From Dehalococcoidia bacterium (GTDB lineage: Bacteria; Chloroflexota; Dehalococcoidia; Dehalococcoidales; UBA2162), in assembly GCA_011191975.1 (NCBI GenBank), contig DUFA01000136.1, positions 1-36,127 of the forward strand: a stretch of DNA of 36,127 bases, written 5' to 3'. How positions within the stretch are numbered: the first letter of the stretch is position 1; the number at the start of each line of letters is the position of its first letter. This document shows, piece after piece, positions 15,968 through 24,640 of the stretch. The notes beneath the pieces were generated by a model. The model made no database searches. It saw only the letters and a program-made list of their open reading frames with translations, and was not told the origin of the DNA. The position numbers and the translations under genes were made by a program.

Positions 15968-17371
15968 TTACGAACTCGGAAGAATTACTCCCTGGTTACG
16001 CAGGTCTTTTTGCAGGGCTTTGATATCAACATCTCTGACACTTACTCCGCTGTCCAAAGCTTTCGCTGCTGCTGTGCCTGCTGCCTGTCCGAAGCAGAGA
16101 CAATGGGGAATCAGGTTGAAATGTGTGTTGACAGAGTCTTCCGATGAAAAGGCACGGCAGGCGACAAGCAGACCTTCGATATTTTTCGGCACCAGGCTGC
16201 GGTACGGAATATACATCTTCGGATATCGATGGGACAATTCATCGCGGTCGTTGCCGGCGAAAACGGCTACCGTGTCCTCGAACGGTTCTTCCCTGTTCAT
16301 GTCTTTCTCGGTCAGTACGTAGTCACCGACCACACGCTTGCCACCGGTGGTTCCCAGCTGGGGAGCCGTCTGCATAATGTAACTCTTTTCATATCCAGGC
16401 ACGTAGTTCTTCAAAAACTCATAGGTAATGAGGGCTCTTTTCCGGGTATCGATATCGATCCTGGTCATTTCTTCAACGTCTGTCTGGTCCTCAGCAGGTA
16501 TGTGGGGATGAAACCAGATCACGTTTTCCTGGTCTTTGAGCAGACCGCGGAAGTGCCTGGCAAACCCGCGTTTATCAGTAAGTTCTTTCATCAGTTCGTC
16601 ATACTTCTCAGGCTGGGCTGCCTTGAATTCATCCTCTTTTTCGTTGTCGACATTGGTAATCCAGAAGCAGAAAGCCAGGTTGGCAATCCGGCTGGGGCGT
16701 TTCATTTCCGTGATTACCTCAGCTCCGGACGGTATCAGAAGGTCGCCGTCACCGGTGGAATCTATTACTACCTTTCCGAGAACAGCCTGTCTTCCGGATT
16801 TACTCTCGAAGATGACGCCTTTGACCTGATTGCCTTCCATAACGGGTTGAGTGCTCCAGGAATGGAGGTAAAGCTTAACACCTGCTTCTTTCATCATGTC
16901 ATTCAGTTCGTCTTTAAGCACTTCCGGATCAATAAGAGCAGAATACAGCACGACCTCTTTATCCAGTTTCATATTGTCACGAACGAAAAAATTACCCATC
17001 CTGGCATTAAGGTAACGATCAACCACCTTTCTTTCGAAGGTACCCCATTCCGGTTTTTGGGGATAGGAAGCAGCTCCTCTGGCATCCATCCTGTCGATAA
17101 TCTCCTGGACGATACCCGCGATATGCTGCTCTCCATAAATATCACTGAGATTCGGTATGATATTAACCAGCCCTCCCGTAGCCATTCCGCCAAGGTGTCC
17201 GTACCTTTCGATAAGCACGGTATCCGCTCCTGATCTCGCGGCACAAATAGCAGCTCCTACTCCACCCGGACCACCACCTACCACGACGACATCGGCTTCG
17301 TAACATACCTTTGTTTCCCTTGCAGGTTCGGTTATCGACTTCACAGACAGATTATTATTCATTATGTTCAT
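15968..17371 (-). CDS. FAD-dependent oxidoreductase (FAD_oxidored family), paralog 2
   Basis: A 467-residue flavoprotein, last gene of a four-gene operon. The open frame extends to 17446, but I start at ATG 17371 because GAGG lies 6 bases upstream; the preceding residues show no domain character. FAD-binding features: VVVVGGGPGGVGAA (28-41), ERYGHLGGMATGG, VVIDSTGDGDLL, and the C-terminal GQAAGTAAAKALDSGV. It shares about the whole length with the protein at 8,105-9,451. The N-terminus (TEPARETKVCYEADV) has no secretion signal. It probably oxidises a metabolite produced by the operon; the substrate is unknown. Confidence 0.9.
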   Translation of the reverse strand: MNIMNNNLSVKSITEPARETKVCYEADVVVVGGGPGGVGAAICAARSGADTVLIERYGHLGGMATGGLVNIIPNLSDIYGEQHIAGIVQEIIDRMDARGAASYPQKPEWGTFERKVVDRYLNARMGNFFVRDNMKLDKEVVLYSALIDPEVLKDELNDMMKEAGVKLYLHSWSTQPVMEGNQVKGVIFESKSGRQAVLGKVVIDSTGDGDLLIPSGAEVITEMKRPSRIANLAFCFWITNVDNEKEDEFKAAQPEKYDELMKELTDKRGFARHFRGLLKDQENVIWFHPHIPAEDQTDVEEMTRIDIDTRKRALITYEFLKNYVPGYEKSYIMQTAPQLGTTGGKRVVGDYVLTEKDMNREEPFEDTVAVFAGNDRDELSHRYPKMYIPYRSLVPKNIEGLLVACRAFSSEDSVNTHFNLIPHCLCFGQAAGTAAAKALDSGVSVRDVDIKALQKDLRNQGVILPSS

Positions 17372-17408
17372 TATGGCACCTCGTTTCCTTATCGAAAAGA
17401 ATACTCGT

Positions 17409-19178
17409 TTACTCCGTAAACCTGGGAGCGCCGGGAACGGCATCACTTAATGGTGGTTTAACCGGATCTGTTTCAGGAGTATATGGAATGACCGACAATA
17501 ACAGATGAGATGGATGTTCGTGGTCATGGTAGATGGAAATTTCAGCTTTTTCCGGTGACAGCGGTGTTTCCACGTATCCTGACGAACTGTCCCAGGTAGC
17601 ATACAACGCATCATCGCTGGCAATCTTCAGCCATATCCTGCATCCTTTCCTGAATGTTTTGAATACAGGCTGCATTTCAACCTGGAATTCGTAGATCGTA
17701 TCCGGCTTTATATCCTCGGGATTCTGATAAGAATGCCAGGGCATCCCCGGTCCGGACATTTTCTCGTCAACCTGCCTGAATTTGGCTTTCAGCGATCCCC
17801 AGCTCCATATCTGGACTTCCGGCGGTGTCCACGGATCGTTCACTTCCGGTTTAATTTCAGGATTACCGGTTACGGGATTCAATGGTACACCTTCGGGAAC
17901 CATTTCTCCCATCTTTACGAAGAACGACAAGTCGGTAGTCACTTCTTCGGTAGTAGCAGCATAGAACGTAAAGCTGACCGGCCCCCAGCATGTGATGTCT
18001 TCTTCGAGTGGTTGGGAAACATAAGCAACCTTCCTGGATTTTTCAGGTTCGGCTGAACTTCCTGCCAGACCGTAGGAGGCTGTCAAAGCTGTATTCAGGC
18101 TGATATTATGATAAATGTCCGGTTGTTCCTTCCCTGGTGGAACCCGGCTTAGGTTTCCATACACGTCTTCATCGGTGATTTTTTCGTGCAGATAGAACAT
18201 TGTCCACTGTGTGCGTTTCAGGGGAAATTCGTCTTCGTACCTCCATTTTCCGGTTCCGTTGTCATAGATCGTTACCTCCGGTTCATCCATAATCCCGGTA
18301 TCGATTCCCTTCAGCCAGTAGTCCAGCCAGCGGAGAATATACTCGTTAAAAGAGGTTGTCTCAAAAATCCAGGGCTGGTAATTCTCGTTCGTCCACGGTG
18401 TAATGACGAGTTTCTTCGGTGATTGTATATCAGCGTAAGAACGCAGATGCGAAATCGCGTGAAGCCGGTTTGGAGTCTGGATCAGGTTAAGCACAGGAGC
18501 TTCAATCTTGTGGATATTTTTCCATCCGCCACCGTGTTCCCACCAGAACGGCCCATCCTCAGTGTGTGAGAAAATTTCGGCGATGACGTTCATCGGTGGT
18601 TCCTTACCATCAACAGGTCCCGGCCATATGGCTGCCATCGTAAGCCCGGCCACCAGCTGCAGGACGAACGGTCTGCGCAGCACTCCTCCCGGGTAACAGA
18701 GTCCGCGATAATTGTCGGTTGTAGCCAGCACCACCAGGGCTTTCAGGTGAGGAGGATTCAACGGGGCTGTTATCCATTGCATTACGCCATACCCGGAGGC
18801 ACCCATCATGGCAACATTGCCGTTACACCAGGGCTGAGCGGCAATCCATTCGATGATGTCATAACCGTCTTCAGCCGCAACCTGACCGTGAAAAGAGAAT
18901 TTGCCCTCGTTAAATCCGCTTCCTCTCTCCGCAGCCTGAACACAAACATAACCTCTGGGGCAGTAGAAAGCAGGTTTAGCGCTTTCGAAAAAACGTTCTT
19001 TCTGGAATGGTGAATAAGCAAGAATTACCGGCCAGGGCCTGCTACCAGATGAGGGTTTATAAATATCCAGAGCAAGTTTAACACCGTCCCGCATCTGTAC
19101 AGGCACGTTTTTCTCGAGAATGACTCCTTCGGGTACGGGATCCGGATAAGCAATAGTATAATCTTCGCTGTTCATCAT
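17409..19178 (-). CDS. CocE/NonD (X-Pro dipeptidyl-peptidase S15-type) hydrolase
   Basis: A 589-residue alpha/beta-hydrolase of the CocE/NonD family, which hydrolyses esters or amides. The N-terminal catalytic domain has the family motif QAAERGSGFNEGKF (81-94) and the nucleophile Ser128 in MMGASGYGVMQ. The C-terminal part (about 400-560), with DLSFFVKMGEM and FRKGCRIWLKIASDD, is the jelly-roll PepX C-terminal domain. Length fits the family. There is no signal peptide, so it should be cytoplasmic. Translation starts at ATG 19178 (or the next ATG), 3 bases after the upstream stop, so it is coupled to the Old Yellow Enzyme-like gene. This argues that it hydrolyses an ester or lactone in the same pathway. 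Confidence 0.9.
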   Translation of the reverse strand: MMNSEDYTIAYPDPVPEGVILEKNVPVQMRDGVKLALDIYKPSSGSRPWPVILAYSPFQKERFFESAKPAFYCPRGYVCVQAAERGSGFNEGKFSFHGQVAAEDGYDIIEWIAAQPWCNGNVAMMGASGYGVMQWITAPLNPPHLKALVVLATTDNYRGLCYPGGVLRRPFVLQLVAGLTMAAIWPGPVDGKEPPMNVIAEIFSHTEDGPFWWEHGGGWKNIHKIEAPVLNLIQTPNRLHAISHLRSYADIQSPKKLVITPWTNENYQPWIFETTSFNEYILRWLDYWLKGIDTGIMDEPEVTIYDNGTGKWRYEDEFPLKRTQWTMFYLHEKITDEDVYGNLSRVPPGKEQPDIYHNISLNTALTASYGLAGSSAEPEKSRKVAYVSQPLEEDITCWGPVSFTFYAATTEEVTTDLSFFVKMGEMVPEGVPLNPVTGNPEIKPEVNDPWTPPEVQIWSWGSLKAKFRQVDEKMSGPGMPWHSYQNPEDIKPDTIYEFQVEMQPVFKTFRKGCRIWLKIASDDALYATWDSSSGYVETPLSPEKAEISIYHDHEHPSHLLLSVIPYTPETDPVKPPLSDAVPGAPRFTE

Positions 19179-19181
19179 GAC

Positions 19182-21272
19182 TCATACTTCCCTTGCCGTG
19201 GTCATGCCGGAATTAATAGCATCCACGATCAACAAAGGTTCTTTGCAGTCGCCAACTGCATAGACTTCGGGTACCATTCCTTTTATTTTAGGCAACAGTC
19301 TTGTATCCGGTGCAAGCGGCAGGGCGGGAATAATATTATCGGCTTCAATCAGTCGTTCCTTTCCATTTTTATCGACGATAATCAGCCCGTCATTATTTAC
19401 TCTTGAATATTCCCTGGCACCGTTGATGAAGGTGACATTCTTTTTTTCGAGCCATGCAGAGAGATATCCGAATAAAACATCCACCATATCGCCGCCTGGA
19501 ATTTCAGCCTTATCCACTATGGTGACCTGCCTACCGCGCCTGACGAAAAACTCCGCCAGTTCACAGCCGTGAAGGCCACTGCCGATGATCACTATCTTTT
19601 TCCCTACCGGGAGATAGAACCTTGTCAAGCTCCTCAGCATCTCAACACCGAAAAATTTCATGAAGAACCTTACCTTCTTCTGCAATGTGGTAGTGCTAGC
19701 CACCTTTTTATTCTTGATACCGGGGATATCCGGCGTAACAGGAATGCCGCCGGTCGCCAGGATTACCACGTCCGGCTTTACCAGCTCTATTAGTGGCAGA
19801 TCAACCTCTTTTCCAAGGTTAATTTCCACTCCCAGTCTTGTGATCTGGCGTTCCAGGTAGGTGACCATATCGGGAATATTCTCTAATTCCGTGCCTTTTA
19901 CCACCGCCGCAACAGGCAGGAGCCCTCCCAATCGTTTTTCCTTATCGTACAATGTAACGTCATGTCCACGTAACGCCGCTACCCTGGCTGCTTCCATTCC
20001 GGCAGGGCCGCCGCCGACAACCACCACCTTTTTTCTCTGTCCGGATTTCTGAATGACATTATATTCCTTACCCATAAATACATTTATCCGGCACCGCTGG
20101 CTTCCAAGGCAGTTCTCACAGGCAGTGCAGGGCGCTATATCTTCCTCCCGTCCGGTGATAAGCTTGTTAGGCAGTTCTGGGTCGGCTTGCAGCATTCTGG
20201 TCATCCCTATGAAATCAACCTTCCTTTGTCTTAACATCCTTTCACCGAGTTCCGGGCTGATCTTTGATACGGTCATTACCGGAACGGATACGGAGAGTTT
20301 AATACCCTCGGCAAAATTCATATTCGCTCCAGCGCCTTTTTTCCCGGAGTAATATTCAGCAGGCATGGACTCTACGGGTACCGGAGGTTCGGGATAGAAG
20401 AACACATCCGTCAGGTATCCGCCGACATGGTAACCAAGCCAGGTACTTCTGACCTGTATCATATCCACACCTGCGTCCTGGATCAGTCGTGCAACACCCC
20501 TCGCTTCCTCGAGCGTCAGGCACTGTGCATTATCCACTCCGGCGGCCTGACCAATCTCCATTCCATTAATACATACAGACACCGGAAAATCACCGCCAAC
20601 CCGTTTCTTTATCTCCTGCACTATCGACACCACGAACCGGGCACGGTTCTCGCGGCTGCCTCCGTACTTATCCTTACGCCTGTTCCAGAAGGGCGAGATG
20701 AAATTATGAAGGAGATGGGTACTGGCTGAATTTATATCCACCCCGTCGAAACCTGCTTTTCGGGCACGAACCGCGGCGCTGGCGAACTTGTCGATAATTA
20801 TCTCTATTTCTTCTATGGCAAGTTCACGAGGTGTTTCGTTGTGAAAATCACCCGGATTCTTCAGAATTGTCGGTGAAGAAGCTATCGGAGGACCTTTAAA
20901 AGGAGGGTCAGGCTCAAATCCGAGTTTCGACTGCCATGGACCGTCGTGGTTCATCTGCATGAAGGCAGGACAGCCATGGCGGTGGATAACCTCGGTGAGT
21001 TCACTCAGACCCTTGATATATTTATCATCGTCGATGCGGTATCTTCTTCTCCATCTCACACCAGCAGGATAGTCGATAGTTGGAGACTCCACTATAAGCA
21101 ACCCGACGCCGCCCCGGGCAAGAGCTTCGTAGAACGCCAGCACTTTGTTATTCATGCTGGTCTCGTCTTCGTGCCACATGAAGGTACCGGCGCCAGTTTT
21201 TACGATACGGTTCCTTGTCTGAACCTGGCCAATGTACCCGGGTTCCAGCAATTTTTCATATTTACGACTCAT
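19182..21272 (-). CDS. Old Yellow Enzyme-type NAD(P)H flavin oxidoreductase, 2,4-dienoyl-CoA reductase-like
   Basis: A 696-residue enzyme with an FMN-binding TIM barrel (1-375), an iron-sulfur segment, and an FAD/NAD(P)H domain (GGGPAGMEAARVAALRGHDV near 420 and IIGSGLHGCELAEFFVRRG near 570). This layout is shared with 2,4-dienoyl-CoA reductase, trimethylamine dehydrogenase and bile-acid or enoate reductases, which reduce activated C=C bonds. The barrel keeps THLLHNFISPFWNRRKDKYGG. The cluster cysteines are C382, C385, C388 and C394, spaced x2-x2-x5, tighter than the usual x2-x3-x11. AGGTAG precedes the ATG. It is second in the operon, 37 bases after the SDR gene. Confidence 0.9.
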   Translation of the reverse strand: MSRKYEKLLEPGYIGQVQTRNRIVKTGAGTFMWHEDETSMNNKVLAFYEALARGGVGLLIVESPTIDYPAGVRWRRRYRIDDDKYIKGLSELTEVIHRHGCPAFMQMNHDGPWQSKLGFEPDPPFKGPPIASSPTILKNPGDFHNETPRELAIEEIEIIIDKFASAAVRARKAGFDGVDINSASTHLLHNFISPFWNRRKDKYGGSRENRARFVVSIVQEIKKRVGGDFPVSVCINGMEIGQAAGVDNAQCLTLEEARGVARLIQDAGVDMIQVRSTWLGYHVGGYLTDVFFYPEPPVPVESMPAEYYSGKKGAGANMNFAEGIKLSVSVPVMTVSKISPELGERMLRQRKVDFIGMTRMLQADPELPNKLITGREEDIAPCTACENCLGSQRCRINVFMGKEYNVIQKSGQRKKVVVVGGGPAGMEAARVAALRGHDVTLYDKEKRLGGLLPVAAVVKGTELENIPDMVTYLERQITRLGVEINLGKEVDLPLIELVKPDVVILATGGIPVTPDIPGIKNKKVASTTTLQKKVRFFMKFFGVEMLRSLTRFYLPVGKKIVIIGSGLHGCELAEFFVRRGRQVTIVDKAEIPGGDMVDVLFGYLSAWLEKKNVTFINGAREYSRVNNDGLIIVDKNGKERLIEADNIIPALPLAPDTRLLPKIKGMVPEVYAVGDCKEPLLIVDAINSGMTTAREV

Positions 21273-21309
21273 AATCTACCTGCTTTCTTCCGGAACTCAT
21301 TTGGTCATT

Positions 21310-22116
21310 TCACGAACGGTCTCCCAGTCCGAATACCGCCTGGGTCGACTGTACTGGCTGCCCTCCGGCGACATAGAGTATCTGTCCCGTAACATAATCC
21401 GAAAGACCTGAAGCCAGGAAAAGTGCCGGACCGGCTATATCGTCAGCGGTTCCCATTCTTCCGAGAGGTACTTCTTTCTTTGCCAGAGCATTGAAAAATG
21501 CCTGTCTTTCATCAGACTGCATGCCCTGTGTCAAAGCATCCCAGAAAGGAGTCTCTATCGGACCTGGAACGATACAGTTTACATAAATATTCTGCGGCGC
21601 TAACTCAAAGGCAAGGTTATAAGTCAGACCGATGATTCCTGCTTTTGCCGAATGATATGCGAGTACCGATACTGCCGGATGGACAGCCCCCATCGAAGAG
21701 ACGAAGATGATCTTACCGTATTTTCTTTCCTTCATCTGGGGAACGACAGCTTTGGTTACCAGGAAATGCCCCTTCAGATTCACCGCCAGCACCCTGTCCC
21801 AATCTTCTTCTGTTGAATGCTCAAGGTTACCGCCACCGGCACCTCCGGCGTTATTGACCAGTATATCGATTCTCCCAAATCTCCCAATCGCCCGATCAAC
21901 CATATCTGTTACTTCCGAGTTACTCGAAATATCAGCCCTTATCGCTATTGCCTCTCGTCCTTTTTCTTTAACCTCATTGGCTACTTTTTGAGCCCCTTCA
22001 ATATGCATGGCATTGATTACTACATCACAACCTTCTTCAGCAAAACGCAACGCCATAGCTCTTCCCATCCCCTTCGAACCACCGGTAATCAAAGCAACTT
22101 TGTTTTCGAGTAACAT
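21310..22116 (-). CDS. Short-chain dehydrogenase/reductase
   Basis: A 268-residue SDR with the classical marks: TGGSKGMG (11-18) for the nucleotide, NNAGG (88-92), catalytic Ser140/141, Tyr154 and Lys158 (YHSAK), and PGPIETPFW after the active site. The resemblance is to 3-oxoacyl-ACP reductase-like and hydroxysteroid-type dehydrogenases, which interconvert an alcohol and a ketone. It is the first gene of the operon SDR, Old Yellow Enzyme, CocE hydrolase, flavoprotein; AAAGGAG precedes the ATG. Ketone/alcohol, C=C and ester chemistry in one transcript points to breakdown of a cyclic or unsaturated substrate, which I cannot name. Confidence 0.93.
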   Translation of the reverse strand: MLLENKVALITGGSKGMGRAMALRFAEEGCDVVINAMHIEGAQKVANEVKEKGREAIAIRADISSNSEVTDMVDRAIGRFGRIDILVNNAGGAGGGNLEHSTEEDWDRVLAVNLKGHFLVTKAVVPQMKERKYGKIIFVSSMGAVHPAVSVLAYHSAKAGIIGLTYNLAFELAPQNIYVNCIVPGPIETPFWDALTQGMQSDERQAFFNALAKKEVPLGRMGTADDIAGPALFLASGLSDYVTGQILYVAGGQPVQSTQAVFGLGDRS

Positions 22117-22166
22117 AGTCTTCTCCTTTAGAGTGTCAAAACTTATCCTGGTTTTAGATATGAGAC

Positions 22167-22195
22167 ATTATATATTTCTCAGTTTGTTAAGTAAA
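22167..22195 (-). promoter_or_regulatory. Promoter of the SDR operon
   Basis: TTTACT (22195-22190) and TATAAT (22172-22167) are separated by 17 bases on the minus strand, about 50 bases before the ATG at 22116. Confidence 0.55.
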
Positions 22196-22240
22196 TCAGG
22201 TGGAGCGACAGATTAAAAAAATACCCTTTACAGGTGACGG

Positions 22241-22269
22241 TTGAGAATCAGCATTGATTTCATTACAAT
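22241..22269 (+). promoter_or_regulatory. Promoter of the hpt-ade operon
   Basis: TTGAGA (22241-22246) and TACAAT (22264-22269), 17-base spacer, lie about 36 bases before the hpt ATG. The two promoters here are back to back. Confidence 0.6.
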
Positions 22270-22305
22270 TGTTTCAGAAAAATTCTAATTAAAAAAGGAT
22301 CCCAC

Positions 22306-22845
22306 ATGGACTCTTCAAATCTTAAATGTCTTATCAGCCGGGAAGAAATCGATTCCGCAGTAAAAAGGTTAGCTGCAGATATAAAACAGGACTTTCATGA
22401 TAAGAATCCGCTTGTCATCGGCATTCTAAAAGGTTCTTTCGTTTTCCTGGCCGACCTTGTCCGCGACCTTGATTTCCCCCACGAAATAGAATTCGTCAGA
22501 CTGTCCAGCTACGGATCGGGCAGCACTACTGCCGGGCAGTTAACCATGATTCATGACCTGCATGTATCTATAGAAGGCAGGCATGTACTGGTTGTCGAAG
22601 ATATCGTGGACACAGGCAACTCGGTAGCATTTCTCATGAAATACCTTTCCGAAAAAAATCCGGCTTCACTGAAATTGTGCGCCCTGACGGATAAACCGTC
22701 ACGCAGGCAGGTAGACGTGAAGATCGACTACCGCGGCTTCATCGTGCCGAACCTGTTTCTTGTCGGTTACGGTCTGGATTTCGACGAAAAATACAGGAAC
22801 CTTCCTGATATCTGCACACTCCAGGAAATTGGAGAGGAAGAATAA
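22306..22845 (+). CDS. hpt: Hypoxanthine phosphoribosyltransferase
   Basis: A 179-residue purine salvage enzyme that makes IMP (or GMP) from hypoxanthine (or guanine) and PRPP. The PRPP-binding loop VVEDIVDTGNS (96-106, Glu98 and Asp99) is typical, as are the flexible loop segment LSSYGSG near 67 and the C-terminal FLVGYGLDFDEKYRNLPDI. Length fits the family. The adenine deaminase gene follows after 33 bases, so together they turn adenine into hypoxanthine and then IMP. The promoter is at 22241-22269. Confidence 0.96.
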   Translation: MDSSNLKCLISREEIDSAVKRLAADIKQDFHDKNPLVIGILKGSFVFLADLVRDLDFPHEIEFVRLSSYGSGSTTAGQLTMIHDLHVSIEGRHVLVVEDIVDTGNSVAFLMKYLSEKNPASLKLCALTDKPSRRQVDVKIDYRGFIVPNLFLVGYGLDFDEKYRNLPDICTLQEIGEEE

Positions 22846-22878
22846 CGGATTTCTCAATTAAAAAATAAGAGGTTTCTC

Positions 22879-24579
22879 ATGGATAAAAGCCGGTTGATAT
22901 CTGTTGCCAGGGGAGATACTCCTGCGGACATTATTTTCAAGAACGCCCGGATCGTCAATGTATTTACAGGGGAAATCGAAAAAGGTAATGCAGCTGTAGC
23001 CGAAGGTATGATCGCCGGTATAGGTAATTACCAGTCGGCTGAAGAAATAATCGATCTTAATGACAGATTCCTAGTCCCAGGTTTTATCGACGGTCACGTT
23101 CACCTGGAGAGTTCGATGCTGTCTCCGGCTCAGTACGTCAGAGCGGTGGTACCTCGTGGTACATCGGCAATCGTTACCGACCTGCATGAAATAGCAAACG
23201 TATCCGGTATCAACGGAATGAAATATGTGGTCGATTCTATACGATCCCAGCCGATGGATATATTCCTGATGATCCCTTCCTGCGTCCCGGCTACTCACCT
23301 GGAAACATCCGGTGCCAGTCTCGATGCGGAAACATTACGCCAGGTAACTGCCTGGGACGAATATACCGGTATCGGAGAGGTTATGAATTACCCCGGAGTA
23401 ATAGGCGCCGATCCGGGGGTACTCGATAAAATTGCCATCTCCAGAGGAAAAGCAATAGACGGACATGCCCCGGGTGTTTCCGGAAAGGCTCTGAATGCCT
23501 ACATCGCTGCCGGGATTTATTCCGACCATGAATCGGTAACTCTCGAAGAAGCTCGTGAGAAACTCCGACTTGGTATGGTGGTGATGATAAGAGAAGGCTC
23601 CTCGGAAAAGAACCTGGAAACTTTACTACCTCTGGTGAATGATAATACCTATAAGCGGTGTATCTTCGTCGTAGACGACAGGAGTTGCATTGACCTGCTG
23701 AACGATGGCGATATCGACGCCATGGTCAGAAAAGCAATATCGATTGGGCTCGATCCGGTGAGAGCTATCCAGATGGCTACCATCAATACGGCAGAGTATT
23801 TCAGGCTGGTCGGACATGGAGCGATAGCCCCCGGTTATTACGCCAACCTGATAGTTCTCGAAGATTTGGATTCGCTATTGGTCAGTGACGTCTATTATCA
23901 AGGCAAAAAGGTTGCCTCGGGTGGTAAAACGTTGTTCGAAGACATAAAGACAAATGGTGGTGTTCTTACTTCTGCAATGCACATTAAACCTTATATCATC
24001 GACTCTTTCAGGATGAAAGCGAGTGAAGAGACAGCTTCGATAATTGAAATCGTACCGGGACAGATTGTCACCAGTCACAAAACCGCTCCTATCAAGATTA
24101 AAGACGGATATGTGGTACCTGATATAGAGAATGATATTCTGAAGGCGGCTGTCGTGGAAAGACATCACGCTACCGGAAATATCGGCCTCGGATTGGTCAA
24201 AGGATTCGGTCTCCGGAAAGGTGCATTGGCCTCTTCAGTAGCCCACGATTCCCACAACATCGTAGCGGTTGGCACCAGCGATGAAGATATCTTTACCGCC
24301 GTGAAAGAAATAGAGAGACTTGGAGGTGGTCTGACAGCTGTTGCGGACGGGAAGGTACTGGAAAGCCTTGCTCTTCCGATAGCCGGGCTTCTCTCAGATC
24401 AGCCACTTGAAACTGTTGTCGACAGGATGACTAAAGTAGAAAAAACAGCGTTTTCACTCGGTACAAAGCTTCCTTCTCCTTTTTCTACTCTCTCATTTAT
24501 CGCCCTTCCCGTAATTCCAGAACTGCGCTTGACGGACATGGGACTTGTCGATGTCCTGGGATTCAAGATCCTGGAATAA
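22879..24579 (+). CDS. ade: Adenine deaminase
   Basis: A 566-residue amidohydrolase-fold enzyme that deaminates adenine to hypoxanthine with a metal centre (iron or manganese). The metal motif is GFIDGHVHLESSM (H73, H75, with E77), followed by PRGTSAIVTDLHEIANV, and the C-terminal half includes VAHDSHNIVAVGTSDEDI and GGGLTAVADGKVL, as in the Ade family. Full family length. AAGAGG precedes the ATG. It is downstream of hpt, so the two make a purine salvage unit. Confidence 0.96.
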   Translation: MDKSRLISVARGDTPADIIFKNARIVNVFTGEIEKGNAAVAEGMIAGIGNYQSAEEIIDLNDRFLVPGFIDGHVHLESSMLSPAQYVRAVVPRGTSAIVTDLHEIANVSGINGMKYVVDSIRSQPMDIFLMIPSCVPATHLETSGASLDAETLRQVTAWDEYTGIGEVMNYPGVIGADPGVLDKIAISRGKAIDGHAPGVSGKALNAYIAAGIYSDHESVTLEEAREKLRLGMVVMIREGSSEKNLETLLPLVNDNTYKRCIFVVDDRSCIDLLNDGDIDAMVRKAISIGLDPVRAIQMATINTAEYFRLVGHGAIAPGYYANLIVLEDLDSLLVSDVYYQGKKVASGGKTLFEDIKTNGGVLTSAMHIKPYIIDSFRMKASEETASIIEIVPGQIVTSHKTAPIKIKDGYVVPDIENDILKAAVVERHHATGNIGLGLVKGFGLRKGALASSVAHDSHNIVAVGTSDEDIFTAVKEIERLGGGLTAVADGKVLESLALPIAGLLSDQPLETVVDRMTKVEKTAFSLGTKLPSPFSTLSFIALPVIPELRLTDMGLVDVLGFKILE

Positions 24580-24581
24580 TA

Positions 24582-24609
24582 TCAGGGCAGGTATATCAAC
24601 CTGCCCTGA
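24582..24609. terminator. Bidirectional hairpin between ade and the first solute-binding protein gene
   Basis: TCAGGGCAGGT and ACCTGCCCTGA form a perfect 11-bp stem with a 6-base loop between two convergent genes. Neither side has a long T run. Confidence 0.6.
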
Positions 24610-24640
24610 CAACCAAATCGTTTCTATAATGCTAAATTAC

